Assembly (NCBI GenBank): GCA_023460995.1
Contig: JAEWOE010000006.1
Span: 744,001 to 808,000 of the forward strand
DNA from: Bacillota bacterium
GTDB taxonomy: Bacteria > Bacillota_I > Bacilli_A > RF39 > UBA660
Length of the DNA stretch: 64,000 nt
Reading direction: 5' to 3'
A program made the position numbers and the translations under genes. This document shows, one piece after another, positions 53,593-62,719 of this stretch. The notes beneath the pieces are model-generated. The model did not search any database. It was given only the letters and a program-made list of their open reading frames with translations, and had not been told where the DNA came from. Position 1 is the stretch's first letter. Every line of letters starts with the position of its first letter.

Positions 53593-53621
53593 TTGCAAAT
53601 AACGACAAAATTTAGTATTAT
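53593..53621 (+). promoter_or_regulatory. Shared prepilin promoter, copy 4
   Basis: TTGCAA (53593-53598), 17 bp, TATTAT (53616-53621), same spacer. Confidence 0.8.
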
Positions 53622-53682
53622 TATCCTAGAAAGAACTAATACAGAATAATAAATAAACTTGCTAAATAATATGGAGGTTAAA

Positions 53683-54780
53683 ATGAAGAAAAAGGGGTTT
53701 ACCCTAATTGAACTATTAGCAGTAATTTTAATATTAGGCATAATTGCTCTAATTGCGATACCGGTAGTAAATAAAATAGTTAAGGAAAGTAAAAGGTCGT
53801 CATTTGAAACAAGTGCAAGAAATATAATATCCGTTGCCGAGGATGAGTGTCAGATACAGTCATTAAAAGGTGAGACAGTTAATAACACTTATTCAATTAA
53901 TAATGGGGAAATATTCCCATCATTAGATATTAAGGGAAAGTTACCAACTAGTGGTTTAATTACATTAGATTCTGAATGTAAAGCTTCATTAGGAATGACA
54001 AATAGTACATTTACTGCTACTATGCCTAGTAACTCTAGGGAATTAACTATCATAGATGGAACTTATGATGTATATTCAAATGGAACAGCTGTATATTTTA
54101 ATCCTGTATCAGGAAATACTTGTTCATCAGGTGAAGCAGTAAGTACTCCAGGTACATACTCTGGATGCATGAAATGGTATGCTTTTGGCGATAGTAAAAT
54201 TAGTGATACGGTTAATTTAATACTGGATCACAATACAACAACTGGAGCTGTGTCTCCATGGAATTCAAGTGGTAGTAATTTGATTGGTCCAAAAGAAATA
54301 TTAGTAAAACTTAAAGAAACTACAGCAAGTTGGACGGGAGTTCCATTAAGATATGATAGTTATACAGCAAAGTATATACCAACAAATTATAAAATAGATT
54401 ATAGTACATATAGAGCAAGACTAATAACCGCTACTGAAATAGCTAGAATAATAGGGAATAATACATTTGTAGATTCAGCTTTACCACATGCTTCTTGGTT
54501 TTATTTTGATAGTAATAATCAAATACAAACAGTTTCATCCCAAGGTGGGAGTGCTTATAAATGGTTATTTGATTATTTAAGTGGTTGCACAAGCTACGGT
54601 TGTAATATCGCAAACGCAAGCTGTAATGGTTACTGGACAGCTTCAGCAACAGGAAGTGAAGATTATTATAAATGGGGTGCTTGGTATGTTAATGGACAAG
54701 GTACTTTAAATTATGGTAATGTTGTTATTCCTGTTATGGGAGTTAGACCAGTCATCACAATTTTAAAATCTGAACTATAG
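53683..54780 (+). CDS. Prepilin-like protein 5 with lectin-like C-terminus
   Basis: 365 residues from the ATG at 53683 (GGAGG upstream). Prepilin signal MKKKG^FTLIELLAVILILG, pilin helix, then a more diverged lectin-like domain (VYSNGTAVYFNPVSGNTC, CMKWYAFGDSK, LILDHNTTTGAVSPWNSSGSN, YRARLITATEI, SWFYFD, CTSYGCNIANASCNGYWTASATG, GVRPVITILKSEL). The region before GVRP has host-like NNT codons and no GC rise, unlike paralogues 1, 3 and 4. Last lectin-type prepilin of the array; strong terminator follows. Confidence 0.85.
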   Translation: MKKKGFTLIELLAVILILGIIALIAIPVVNKIVKESKRSSFETSARNIISVAEDECQIQSLKGETVNNTYSINNGEIFPSLDIKGKLPTSGLITLDSECKASLGMTNSTFTATMPSNSRELTIIDGTYDVYSNGTAVYFNPVSGNTCSSGEAVSTPGTYSGCMKWYAFGDSKISDTVNLILDHNTTTGAVSPWNSSGSNLIGPKEILVKLKETTASWTGVPLRYDSYTAKYIPTNYKIDYSTYRARLITATEIARIIGNNTFVDSALPHASWFYFDSNNQIQTVSSQGGSAYKWLFDYLSGCTSYGCNIANASCNGYWTASATGSEDYYKWGAWYVNGQGTLNYGNVVIPVMGVRPVITILKSEL

Positions 54781-54801
54781 TAAAAATTTATATAATTAAT
54801 A

Positions 54802-54845
54802 AAATAAATATCAAAACTGCGCTTTAGTCGTTTTGATATTTATTT
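54802..54845 (+). terminator. Terminator of prepilin 5
   Basis: 16-bp stem AAATAAATATCAAAAC (54802-54817) with GTTTTGATATTTATTT (54830-54845). Confidence 0.88.
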
Positions 54846-54895
54846 TTTATTTAATTGAAAGTTGATATAACTAAATATTTTTTTATATAATTAAT

Positions 54896-54924
54896 TTGAC
54901 AAAATAATAATAACGGTATATAGT
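54896..54924 (+). promoter_or_regulatory. Promoter of the HD-GYP gene
   Basis: TTGACA (54896-54901), 17 bp, TATAGT (54919-54924). No c-di-GMP riboswitch motif is visible in the leader. Confidence 0.8.
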
Positions 54925-54971
54925 ATAGCCCGATAAATGAATTTATTATCTAGTTACTACATGGGGGTTAT

Positions 54972-56003
54972 ATGAAGACAGATTTTATTATAGGCATTTA
55001 CGGTGATAATAGTACTGATATAGAAAAGCTTGTTGAGACAAGTTACAGTGGTTGTAAAGTTAAGAAAATAAAAAAGTTAGAAGATTTTAGTAAGTACGAA
55101 CTTTTAGAATATCCGGATATAATTTTTTTACACAATACCGAATTAACTACTGAATTAATAAATACAATAAGATTAACAGATAAAGGAATAGGTTCAGCTA
55201 TTTTTTGTTTAATTTCAAAAACAAATGATAGTTATATTTATTTTGATACAAATCTAGTTTATAGGGATAGTTATTCAGAGTTTATTGAATTAAACAAGGA
55301 TACTATAGTTGAAATTATAGGCAAAATGATAAGAAAAAATAAGATTCAGTTGTCTGTAACAGATGCAAATACTGAAATAAAAGATTTAAAAGTCTATATA
55401 GATATGATTAATTTGTGGGACAGCTATACAAAAGGTCACTGTCTTAGAACACAAAGATATGCTACATTTATAATGAAAAAATTAAACTTAAGTCTTTCTG
55501 AAAAGAAAAATATTAGTTCAGCAGCTTTACTTCATGATATTGGAAAAATTGCTGTTAAAAAAAGAATTTTACAAAAAACTGATAAGCTATCGAACAAAGA
55601 GTTTGAGATTGTTAAAAATCATTCTTTATTAGCAAGCCGTTATCTTCCAGGAAAACAGTTTAACTCTATAAGAGAAATGATTGTATCCCATCATGAGAGA
55701 TATGATGGCACAGGTTATCCACATAACTTATCTGGTAAAGAAATTCCTTTAGGTTCTTACATCATTGGAATTGCTGATGCTTTTGATGCAATGACAAGTG
55801 CTAGAGGTTATAATAAAGTAAAAACTTTAGAAGAAGCTAAGCAGGAGTTACTGCAGTATTCAGGTAAGCAATTTCATCCAGAGTTAGTTAATATATTTAT
55901 TGATATTATTGATAATTCATCTAGATTTCAAAAATATTTTAATTCACAACAAAAGAATGCTGGACCAGACGAAATACTAACTTATAAAAAAACGATTCGT
56001 TAA
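54972..56003 (+). CDS. HD-GYP cyclic-di-GMP phosphodiesterase with degenerate receiver domain
   Basis: 343 residues. The N-terminal ~125 residues look like a response-regulator receiver fold, but the phosphorylation-site strand reads PDIIFLHNTEL, with H where the Asp is expected, so phosphorylation as usual is unlikely. The C-terminal HD-GYP domain is intact: H156, HDIGK (188-192), H217, HHERYDGTGYP (240-250) and DAFDAMTS. Such enzymes degrade c-di-GMP to pGpG or GMP and control motility, pili and biofilm. It sits directly after the prepilin array. Confidence 0.9.
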   Translation: MKTDFIIGIYGDNSTDIEKLVETSYSGCKVKKIKKLEDFSKYELLEYPDIIFLHNTELTTELINTIRLTDKGIGSAIFCLISKTNDSYIYFDTNLVYRDSYSEFIELNKDTIVEIIGKMIRKNKIQLSVTDANTEIKDLKVYIDMINLWDSYTKGHCLRTQRYATFIMKKLNLSLSEKKNISSAALLHDIGKIAVKKRILQKTDKLSNKEFEIVKNHSLLASRYLPGKQFNSIREMIVSHHERYDGTGYPHNLSGKEIPLGSYIIGIADAFDAMTSARGYNKVKTLEEAKQELLQYSGKQFHPELVNIFIDIIDNSSRFQKYFNSQQKNAGPDEILTYKKTIR

Positions 56004-56021
56004 ATTAATGAATCGTTTTTT
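55988..56021 (+). terminator. Terminator
   Basis: AAAAACGATTC (55988-55998) pairs with GAATCGTTTTT (56010-56020). Confidence 0.85.
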
Positions 56022-56138
56022 ATATGACTATTATATTATCAATTAAAAACTAATTTATACTGTTTACCTATTTTGACAAAATAATGTGCCTATGTTAAAA
56101 TATTGGCGAATTTAAAAAAACGAAAACAGGGATGATAG

Positions 56139-57071
56139 ATGAGTAATGAGATAAGAGAATTCTTGAAAAATACAAGTACAAGCAATAATAAAGTGAATTT
56201 TATATTATATAAATTTTATTTAAAACCTTCAGAAGTACTTGGTAGTAGTGAAGAAAATACATTAAATAAATATTATTTATATGGGAATATAAATTCTTTA
56301 ATTGTTAATAATGAGTTTCTTAAATTCTTACAGTTATGTCTTAGAGATGAAGAGTTTACTAGTAAATTAGATAATGTATTATTAAAAAAGATTAGGTATA
56401 TTTTGTTTGATAGTAAAGAATATATAGAGAAATACATAAAAGATTTAACCTCACCACAATTCAAATCTTTTCTTGATGGAGAAATTCCTTTACCTAATAA
56501 GTACCGTAAGAAGTATAATTTTTTAGATATTTATGCTCTATCTGATCTATATAATAGAATAGGTTGGATATATAGTTTAAATATAACTAGTAAAGATATT
56601 AAAAAATATAATAAGTATTTAAATAATGAACTTATATTAACTGTTGATTTTAAAGAGCAAATTTACTATGAAAGATATATTAAACCAACTGAAGAAAGAC
56701 GAAATATTTTAAATAGGATATCTGAAGATGATTATGAAGATATTGATTCTTGTTTTTTAAATTTATATGATGGCCATTCTAGAAAAATTTTCCCACATAT
56801 AATTTGCGATAATGAATTTATTAGCGCAGTTGAGAAAAACTTACTTCATAAAGATTTACCTAATATTATAATAAAAAATATTATTGATATTTTAGAAGTA
56901 AGTATTAATTTTAAAACAATGAATGATTGTTATGCTGATTTCGAATTATTATATAGTATGTTAGATAAGAAAAAAATAGAAAGTTTTAACCACTCTAGTG
57001 CTTTAGCACTAATAGATAAACTATCTAAAAAGAAGACGAATCCAAAACGTAAGAAATTTAAATTATTATAA
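56139..57071 (+). CDS. Protein of unknown function
   Basis: 310 residues, helical, with many Tyr, Lys and Asn residues and a very basic C-terminal tail (KKKTNPKRKKFKLL). No signal peptide, no membrane segments and no recognised motif. Its charge pattern could suit nucleic-acid binding. GGGATGATAG precedes the start. Converges with gmk. Confidence 0.55.
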   Translation: MSNEIREFLKNTSTSNNKVNFILYKFYLKPSEVLGSSEENTLNKYYLYGNINSLIVNNEFLKFLQLCLRDEEFTSKLDNVLLKKIRYILFDSKEYIEKYIKDLTSPQFKSFLDGEIPLPNKYRKKYNFLDIYALSDLYNRIGWIYSLNITSKDIKKYNKYLNNELILTVDFKEQIYYERYIKPTEERRNILNRISEDDYEDIDSCFLNLYDGHSRKIFPHIICDNEFISAVEKNLLHKDLPNIIIKNIIDILEVSINFKTMNDCYADFELLYSMLDKKKIESFNHSSALALIDKLSKKKTNPKRKKFKLL

Positions 57072-57083
57072 TTTATTTAAAAC

Positions 57084-57115
57084 AAAAAACTGCAATATTT
57101 GCAGTTTTATTTTTC
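57084..57115. terminator. Bidirectional terminator
   Basis: AAAAACTGCAA (57085-57095), TAT loop, TTGCAGTTTT (57099-57108) between convergent genes. Confidence 0.85.
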
Positions 57116-57763
57116 TTCTATTAAAGATTCATGTATATCTTCTTCTTTGTTATTAAGTTCAACTTCTTCAATTCTATCGACACGACATTTTTCAGCCATA
57201 ATTATGGCTTCAACTTTGCTAATAGCTAAATCAATTTTATCATTAACAACAACATAATTATATTTAGTAACTTCATTTATTTCTCTATATGCCGTCTTAA
57301 ATCTTTCAAGTATTTTTTCTTCACTATCAGTATTACGACCCATTAATCTTTCTTTTAATATCTCCATACTAGGAGGCATTATAAATATGAATAAAGCATC
57401 ACTAATTTTATTTTGTATTTCTATTGCACCTTGTATATCAATTTCTAAAAGAACATCTTTTCCAGTGTTAAGCATATTAGCAATTTTATCTTTCGGAGTA
57501 CCATAATACTGTCCACTATGAACAACCGCATATTCTAAAAAGCCATCATCTTTTATTTTCTCTTCGAATTCTTCTTTTGAAACAAAAAAATATTCAACAC
57601 CATTTTTTTCTTCACCTCTAGGACTTCTTGTAGTCATAGAAGTTGATAACCATATATTTTCATTTCTTTCTTTTATACTAGAACATATGGTTCCTTTACC
57701 TGCTCCAGAAGGCCCTGATATAACAATCAAAATTCCCCTTGATTTTGTCTTAATAATGCTCAT
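57107..57763 (-). CDS. gmk: Guanylate kinase
   Basis: About 218 residues from the ATG at 57763 (AAAGGTGG ribosome-binding site; the GTG at 57775 includes part of it). P-loop SGPSGAGKGT, the GMP-binding TTRSPRGEEKNGVEYFFVSKEEF region, and the EIDIQGA and FIMPPSMEILKERLMGR lid motifs. Converts GMP to GDP. The C-terminal ~15 residues (NNKEEDIHESLIEEK) are an acidic extension. Confidence 0.95.
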   Translation of the reverse strand: MSIIKTKSRGILIVISGPSGAGKGTICSSIKERNENIWLSTSMTTRSPRGEEKNGVEYFFVSKEEFEEKIKDDGFLEYAVVHSGQYYGTPKDKIANMLNTGKDVLLEIDIQGAIEIQNKISDALFIFIMPPSMEILKERLMGRNTDSEEKILERFKTAYREINEVTKYNYVVVNDKIDLAISKVEAIIMAEKCRVDRIEEVELNNKEEDIHESLIEEK

Positions 57764-57883
57764 GCCTCGCACCACCTTTTTAATGTTATAACATATTATC
57801 TCATCTAAATCAAGTCTAATCTTAACTTTACAGATTCTTTAAAACATGTTATACTAACCTAATATTTTTAGGTGGTGTGTAGT

Positions 57884-58822
57884 ATGGACAAAAAAAAAAT
57901 AGTAGTTTACACAGGAGTGGTTTTTTTATCTATTGGCACGCTTTATAGCTTTAAAATGAATAGGGATGTTAAATTTATTGAAGCAAAAAATATAATGGTT
58001 AGTGAAAGTAATGTTTCTAAAGTTAGTTTAGTTGCCCATAGAGGTTTTTCTTCCGAAGAAGTAGGAAATTCTAAAGAAGCTATTACTGAAAGTGTTAACT
58101 CTGATTACATTTCGGGAATAGAGTTTGATGTCAGGCTAACAGAAGATGGTGAGCCTGTTCTATCACATGGTGATAAATTTAAAAATAGTGATAATGATAT
58201 AAGAAGAATTAGTAAAAGTACATTAGAAGAACTTAGTAATACAAAAAGTAAAACTATAAACAATCATGAAAGTTTTTGTAATTTGTTAAAAGATCTATTT
58301 TCTATAACTGATATGTCATGTATAAGAATGCAAAGAATGAATAGCGTTGGTAAAAAAACAGGAGCTTTTGTAACGTTAGATGAAACGATGGAAATAATAG
58401 ATAATCAAAAAAGGATGTATATAGAACTCAAATTCAATAATAATTACAGTGAACTATCTAGTAAAGTTGTCACAATATTAGAAAAGTATCCAGAAGCTGA
58501 TTTTATTATTCAATGTAATAATTATGAAGCATTAAAAAAAATGCAAAAAGATTATCCAAAATATAAGTATCAAATAATAATTAATGAAAAAAGTGACCTT
58601 GTTTATTTAGATGATGACTTTGATGGTTATGCTATAAAGTATACTTTAATTAATTATGAGAAAATAAAAGACAAGATAAAACAGGGAAAAGATATTTCAA
58701 TATGGACTATCAATGACTTAAATGATTTTGATAATATAATTAACTATATGGGTGATTATAGTCAAAGCGTTAATTATATTACTGATTACCCAGATTGTTT
58801 AAATTACCAATATACTAGATAA
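57884..58822 (+). CDS. Membrane-anchored glycerophosphodiester phosphodiesterase
   Basis: 312 residues: one N-terminal membrane helix (about 5-23), then a GDPD TIM-barrel. Active-site residues are visible as VAHRGFSS, IEFDV (Glu/Asp metal pair), LSHGDKF (second histidine, in HGD instead of HD) and YIELKFN. Likely cleaves glycerophosphodiesters or teichoic-acid fragments outside the cell. The ATG at 57884 with TAGGTGG is preferred to 57872. Extended -10 TGTTATACT upstream; divergent from gmk. Confidence 0.85.
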   Translation: MDKKKIVVYTGVVFLSIGTLYSFKMNRDVKFIEAKNIMVSESNVSKVSLVAHRGFSSEEVGNSKEAITESVNSDYISGIEFDVRLTEDGEPVLSHGDKFKNSDNDIRRISKSTLEELSNTKSKTINNHESFCNLLKDLFSITDMSCIRMQRMNSVGKKTGAFVTLDETMEIIDNQKRMYIELKFNNNYSELSSKVVTILEKYPEADFIIQCNNYEALKKMQKDYPKYKYQIIINEKSDLVYLDDDFDGYAIKYTLINYEKIKDKIKQGKDISIWTINDLNDFDNIINYMGDYSQSVNYITDYPDCLNYQYTR

Positions 58823-58829
58823 TCAAAAT

Positions 58830-58857
58830 TTGACAAGTATGCGAAAAGTGCTATAAT
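58830..58857 (+). promoter_or_regulatory. Promoter of the coiled-coil gene
   Basis: TTGACA (58830-58835), 16 bp, TATAAT (58852-58857). Confidence 0.9.
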
Positions 58858-58882
58858 ATGAAGCACTTAAGGGGGTACAATC

Positions 58883-59572
58883 ATGCGTAATTATGACTTA
58901 GATCGTGCGGCAAGTAAAGCACGTAGTATTGATTATGAAACTGATATATCAAGAGCTAAAAGTTTAGCGTCTGATATTCATTATCATATTAATAGTGCAG
59001 ATAGTTATATTATAAGATTAGAGGATGACTTATCAAATGCTACAAGAGAAGCAGCAGATGAAAAGAAAAAAAATGATTTACTTGAAGACGAAAATGCAAG
59101 ATTAAAAATAGAGTTAGAAAAAGCTAATATGTTAAATGATGCATTAACTGCTAGAATTGCACTTAAAGAAATATATGGAAAAAGTGGAAGTGAGTGGTAT
59201 TCTTCTGAAGGATCATCATTAGCAAGTAAAATTAGAAACTCAGTTAATGAATTTGAAAATAACAATGAAATTGACATAAGAATAAACGATGTTACTCATT
59301 TTAACTCAGCATATGAAAAAATTGAACTGAATAATGAAAGTTTCAGAGAAGAAAAAAGAAAAAATACAGCAATTGCTTTTATAAAAATAGCGGAAAATGA
59401 ATTAACAATGGAAGCTGTTTCAAAAGCTAAAGCAAAAATAAGTTTAATTCAAAATAATAATATTAAGAAAGCTTTACTTGGTGAGTTATCTAGTATTGAA
59501 AGAAGAATAAATTCTAGATTAAAAAGACAAGAAGTAGTGAACGGTATAAAAAGCTTAATTAAGGGAAAATAA
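58883..59572 (+). CDS. Coiled-coil protein of unknown function
   Basis: 229 residues, almost entirely helical with heptad-like patterns (~15-90) and a second helical half (140-225) rich in Lys/Glu and Ile. No membrane segment. I recognise no family. It has the strongest-looking promoter of the region (consensus -35 and -10) and its own terminator, so it is probably well expressed; a structural or scaffolding role is a guess. AAGGGGG ribosome-binding site. Confidence 0.65.
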   Translation: MRNYDLDRAASKARSIDYETDISRAKSLASDIHYHINSADSYIIRLEDDLSNATREAADEKKKNDLLEDENARLKIELEKANMLNDALTARIALKEIYGKSGSEWYSSEGSSLASKIRNSVNEFENNNEIDIRINDVTHFNSAYEKIELNNESFREEKRKNTAIAFIKIAENELTMEAVSKAKAKISLIQNNNIKKALLGELSSIERRINSRLKRQEVVNGIKSLIKGK

Positions 59573-59597
59573 AGGAACTTTATAAGTTCCTTTTTTA
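59571..59597 (+). terminator. Terminator
   Basis: AAAGGAACTT (59571-59580), TAT, AAGTTCCTTT (59584-59593) with T-run. Confidence 0.85.
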
Positions 59598-59656
59598 TTG
59601 GTCTCATTTGTTGTATTTTCTTATTAATTAATGCTATAATTAATTAAGGTGATAAT

Positions 59657-60520
59657 ATGTTGAAAATACAAAACTTAACAAAATACTACGGTAATATTTT
59701 AGGAGTAGATGATATTAGTCTTAGTATCAGGGATGGGGAAATATTTGGCTTTATAGGGCCTAATGGTGCTGGAAAGTCTACTACTATTAAATGTATACTA
59801 AACTTTTTAAATAAGGATTCTGGCGTCATTTTAGTTGATGAAGAAGAAGTTACAGATAAAACAAAAGAGATAATAGGTTATTTACCTAGTGAAATTAGTT
59901 TATATGATGATTTAACAGTAAAACAAATGATTGAGTACAATAATAGTTTTTATAAGAAAGATTGTCTTAAAAAAGCTAATGAACTTGTAAAAAAATTAGA
60001 AATAGATGTATCTAAAAAAACTGATGAATTATCTTTAGGTAATTTAAAAAAAGTAGGAATTGTTCTTGCTTTAATGCACGATCCAAAACTAGTAATATTA
60101 GATGAACCAACAAGTGGATTAGATCCTCTTATGCAAGAAGTTTTCTTTCAAATAATGCTAGAAGAAAAGAAAAATGGAACTTCAATCTTTTTCTCATCAC
60201 ACAATTTAAATGAAGTTAAAAAAATTTGTGATAGAGTTGCAATAATAAGAAAAGGAAAAATAATAGAAATTAATGAAGTTAAAAACATTGTTAAAAATAA
60301 ATTTGTTATTATAACAGCAAAAGCAAAAAATATTAAAAAGGTTAAACTTCCACTTAAAGATATGAAAATAAAGGAAATGACCGATGATACTGTAACTTTC
60401 GTATATCAAGATGACATAAATAATATAATTAAAATATTGAAAGATATTAGTGTTGAAGAATTATTAATAGAAGAACCAACTATTGAAGAAATATTTATGC
60501 ATTATTATAAGGAGGATTAA
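59657..60520 (+). CDS. ABC transporter ATP-binding protein (BcrA/NatA-like)
   Basis: 287 residues. Walker A GPNGAGKST, Walker B VILDEPTSGLDP and H-loop SSHNLNE are normal; the signature is LSLGNLKK instead of LSGGQ, which is common in drug-export ATPases of this type. A C-terminal ~70-residue accessory part follows. Operon with a single ABC-2 permease whose start lies just after. Substrate unknown. Confidence 0.9.
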   Translation: MLKIQNLTKYYGNILGVDDISLSIRDGEIFGFIGPNGAGKSTTIKCILNFLNKDSGVILVDEEEVTDKTKEIIGYLPSEISLYDDLTVKQMIEYNNSFYKKDCLKKANELVKKLEIDVSKKTDELSLGNLKKVGIVLALMHDPKLVILDEPTSGLDPLMQEVFFQIMLEEKKNGTSIFFSSHNLNEVKKICDRVAIIRKGKIIEINEVKNIVKNKFVIITAKAKNIKKVKLPLKDMKIKEMTDDTVTFVYQDDINNIIKILKDISVEELLIEEPTIEEIFMHYYKED

Positions 60521-60521
60521 T

Positions 60522-61310
60522 ATGTTAAAAAGAGAATTAAAAATTAATAGTAAAACACTATTAATCTTTCTATTTATATTGGTTGCTATGCTTGGTACTG
60601 TATGTGCTGTTTATCCTAGTATAGCTACTTCTGATGTAGATATTGATGCTATGCTTAAAATGTTTCCAAAAAGCATGCTTGAAGCTTTTAATATGGATGT
60701 TGTTAGTATTGGTTCTGTATTTGGCTGGCTGGCTACAGAAGGGTATATGTTTATAACTTTATTAGGTGGATGTTATTTTGCAATACTAGGTGGAACCATT
60801 CTATTAAAAGAACAAAGTGAGCATACAATTGATTTCCTATATTCAAAGCCAGTATCTAAAAGTAAAATATTAACTAGCAAAATACTATGTGGCTTAATAT
60901 ATCTAATTATATTTAATGTAGTAGTAGGTGCAACTACTTTTATAGGTTTAAAAGTTAATAATGATTTTGATTTTACTAAATGGACATTAATTACAATAGC
61001 GCCACTATTTTTGGAATTATTCTTTTTTGTAGTATCGCTATTAATGAGTATATTTTTTAAAAAAACAAGTAAAGGCATAAGTATAGCAATAGGTACTGTC
61101 TTCATAATGTATCTATTTAATTTACTAGGTAATTTAACAGATAAGATAGAGTTTTTAAAATATATATCAATTTTTAATTATATGGACTCTAGACAAATAA
61201 TCACAGATAATCATATAGAAATGTTTGGACTTATATTAACTTCTGTAGTTAGTATAATTACGGTTATTATGACATATCTTTTATATAATAGAAAAGAATT
61301 AGGAAAGTAG
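60522..61310 (+). CDS. ABC-2 permease
   Basis: 262 residues with six predicted transmembrane helices and an ABC-2 pattern (GGTILLKEQSEHTIDFLYSKPVSKSKILTSKI loop between helices 2 and 3). The ATG at 60522 has AAGGAGG nine bases upstream, inside the ATPase gene end; the reading from 60483 is a shadow extension. Forms an exporter with the preceding ATPase. Confidence 0.88.
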   Translation: MLKRELKINSKTLLIFLFILVAMLGTVCAVYPSIATSDVDIDAMLKMFPKSMLEAFNMDVVSIGSVFGWLATEGYMFITLLGGCYFAILGGTILLKEQSEHTIDFLYSKPVSKSKILTSKILCGLIYLIIFNVVVGATTFIGLKVNNDFDFTKWTLITIAPLFLELFFFVVSLLMSIFFKKTSKGISIAIGTVFIMYLFNLLGNLTDKIEFLKYISIFNYMDSRQIITDNHIEMFGLILTSVVSIITVIMTYLLYNRKELGK

Positions 61311-61328
61311 TATTACTTTCCTTTTAAT
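61301..61328 (+). terminator. Terminator of the ABC exporter operon
   Basis: AGGAAAGTA (61301-61309), TACTTTCCT (61314-61322), then T-rich sequence; overlaps the permease end. Confidence 0.75.
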
Positions 61329-61447
61329 TTTGAGCTTAACAGTGTGTTGATCTCTATAAATGACGATGCAGGAGAAAAAAATAAACATATGCATATTTTT
61401 GTGAATTTTTGTTAGTCCTCGCATAAACTAAAGTAAGAGGTGATAAT

Positions 61448-61990
61448 ATGGCTTCATATAAGGAAATTGTTACTAAAGCAATTATAGGGAAAGGCAAAAA
61501 GTTTTTCAAAAATAACTATAGTATAGAGGCAAATGGTCCTACAAATGTTTTAGGTTGCTGGGTTATAAATCATAAATTTAAAGGATATAAAAGTGGCGAC
61601 AAAGTAGGTGTAGATGGGTCTTTTGATGTAAATATATGGTATAGCTATGATAATGATTCTAAAACAGCTGTAATAAATAAAAACATTAAGTATAATGATT
61701 TATTTAATGTTAAAGTTAGAGAAGATGCAGATCTATCAGGTGATACCGAAATAATAGTTAGAACATTAAAACAACCATCTTGTTCTAGTGTAAATATTAA
61801 TAATGGTATAATAAGTTTTGATATTGAAAAAGAACTTGGAGTAGAAATTGTTGGCGAAACTAAGATGAAAATATCTATTGAAGAAGATGAAGAACCATGG
61901 GAAGAAATACTAGATGATGTAGATGAAAATATTGAAAAAGAAATAGATGAAAGTGTAGATCCAGAATATTTAGAAAAAAAGGATAAATAA
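61448..61990 (+). CDS. cotE: CotE, outer spore coat morphogenetic protein
   Basis: 180 residues, the size of Bacillus CotE (181). Conserved blocks run the whole length: YKEIVTKAIIGKGKKF, NVLGCWVINHKFKGYKSGDKVGVDGSFDVNIWYSYDNDSKTAV, VIVRTLKQPSC and VEIVGETKMKI, ending in the acidic tail typical of CotE. CotE localises outer coat proteins on the forespore surface. A CATAAACTA at 61422 resembles a sigma-K -10 but lies close to the start. Strong evidence that the organism makes a coated endospore. AGAGGTGAT ribosome-binding site. Confidence 0.93.
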   Translation: MASYKEIVTKAIIGKGKKFFKNNYSIEANGPTNVLGCWVINHKFKGYKSGDKVGVDGSFDVNIWYSYDNDSKTAVINKNIKYNDLFNVKVREDADLSGDTEIIVRTLKQPSCSSVNINNGIISFDIEKELGVEIVGETKMKISIEEDEEPWEEILDDVDENIEKEIDESVDPEYLEKKDK

Positions 61991-62079
61991 TAAAGCAAAA
62001 AAACATTTTGTCAACAATAAAAGGTTGACACTGTTTTTTTATTATGTTAAAATTAGTAACAGTGAATGGAGGGAACTAG

Positions 62080-62355
62080 ATGGCAGTAAAATTAAGACTT
62101 AAAAGAATGGGATCTAAAAAAAGACCATTTTACCGTGTTGTAGCAGCTGATTCAAGAAGTCCAAGAGACGGACGTTTTATCGAAGTTGTTGGTACTTATA
62201 ATCCAATTACAGAACCAGCAGAAATAAAATTAGATGAAGAAAAAGCTATGAAATGGCTTAGCGATGGAGCTATTCCAACTGATACTGTAAGAGATTTATT
62301 TAGAAGTCAAGGAATCATGGAAAAATTTCATAATTCTAAAAAAGAAAGCAAATAA
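62080..62355 (+). CDS. rpsP: 30S ribosomal protein S16
   Basis: 91 residues, the family length. [34 protein letters not shown] and GTYNPI are diagnostic of S16. Good GGAGGG ribosome-binding site. Followed four bases later by khpA, the usual rpsP-khpA arrangement of Firmicutes; rimM and trmD, often next, are absent here. Confidence 0.97.
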   Translation: MAVKLRLKRMGSKKRPFYRVVAADSRSPRDGRFIEVVGTYNPITEPAEIKLDEEKAMKWLSDGAIPTDTVRDLFRSQGIMEKFHNSKKESK

Positions 62356-62358
62356 TAA

Positions 62359-62604
62359 ATGAACGCAGTAGAATTGACTGAGTTTTTAGTTAAAAATTTA
62401 GTAAAAGAACCAGACATGGTATCAGTTAAACAATTAGCAGATGAGGATGACTCTACAGTTATACAAGTTTTAGTTGACAATAATGATATGGGTGCTGTTA
62501 TAGGAAGAAGTGGAAATATAGCAAAAGCTATAAGAATACTTGTTGGCGCATCTACATATGCTACTGGTCAAAAAAGAGTAAGAATCGATATCGATTCATT
62601 TTAA
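62359..62604 (+). CDS. khpA: KhpA, KH-domain RNA-binding protein
   Basis: 81 residues with one KH domain: IQVLVDNNDMGAVIGRSGNIAKAIRILV carries the GxxG loop (GRSG). KhpA (YlqC) forms a complex with KhpB and affects cell size and translation. No strong ribosome-binding site, so it is probably coupled to rpsP. Confidence 0.93.
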   Translation: MNAVELTEFLVKNLVKEPDMVSVKQLADEDDSTVIQVLVDNNDMGAVIGRSGNIAKAIRILVGASTYATGQKRVRIDIDSF

Positions 62605-62660
62605 GAAGTTGTTGCTTCTTTTTTTATTAAATTAAGGATTGTTATTAGATAACAATCCTT
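62603..62660 (+). terminator. Two successive terminators after khpA
   Basis: AAGAAG/CTTCTT (62603-62620) with a T-run, then a stronger AAGGATTGTTAT/ATAACAATCCTT stem (62634-62660) with a T-run. Confidence 0.8.
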
Positions 62661-62719
62661 TTTTCTTGATATAGGTCATATTTTATATTATAATGTATAT
62701 GTAGAAGTGAGGCTAAGAT

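Noticed and set aside
54925..54971. c-di-GMP riboswitch before the HD-GYP gene
   Set aside because: The leader is under 50 nt after the promoter and lacks the conserved riboswitch core.
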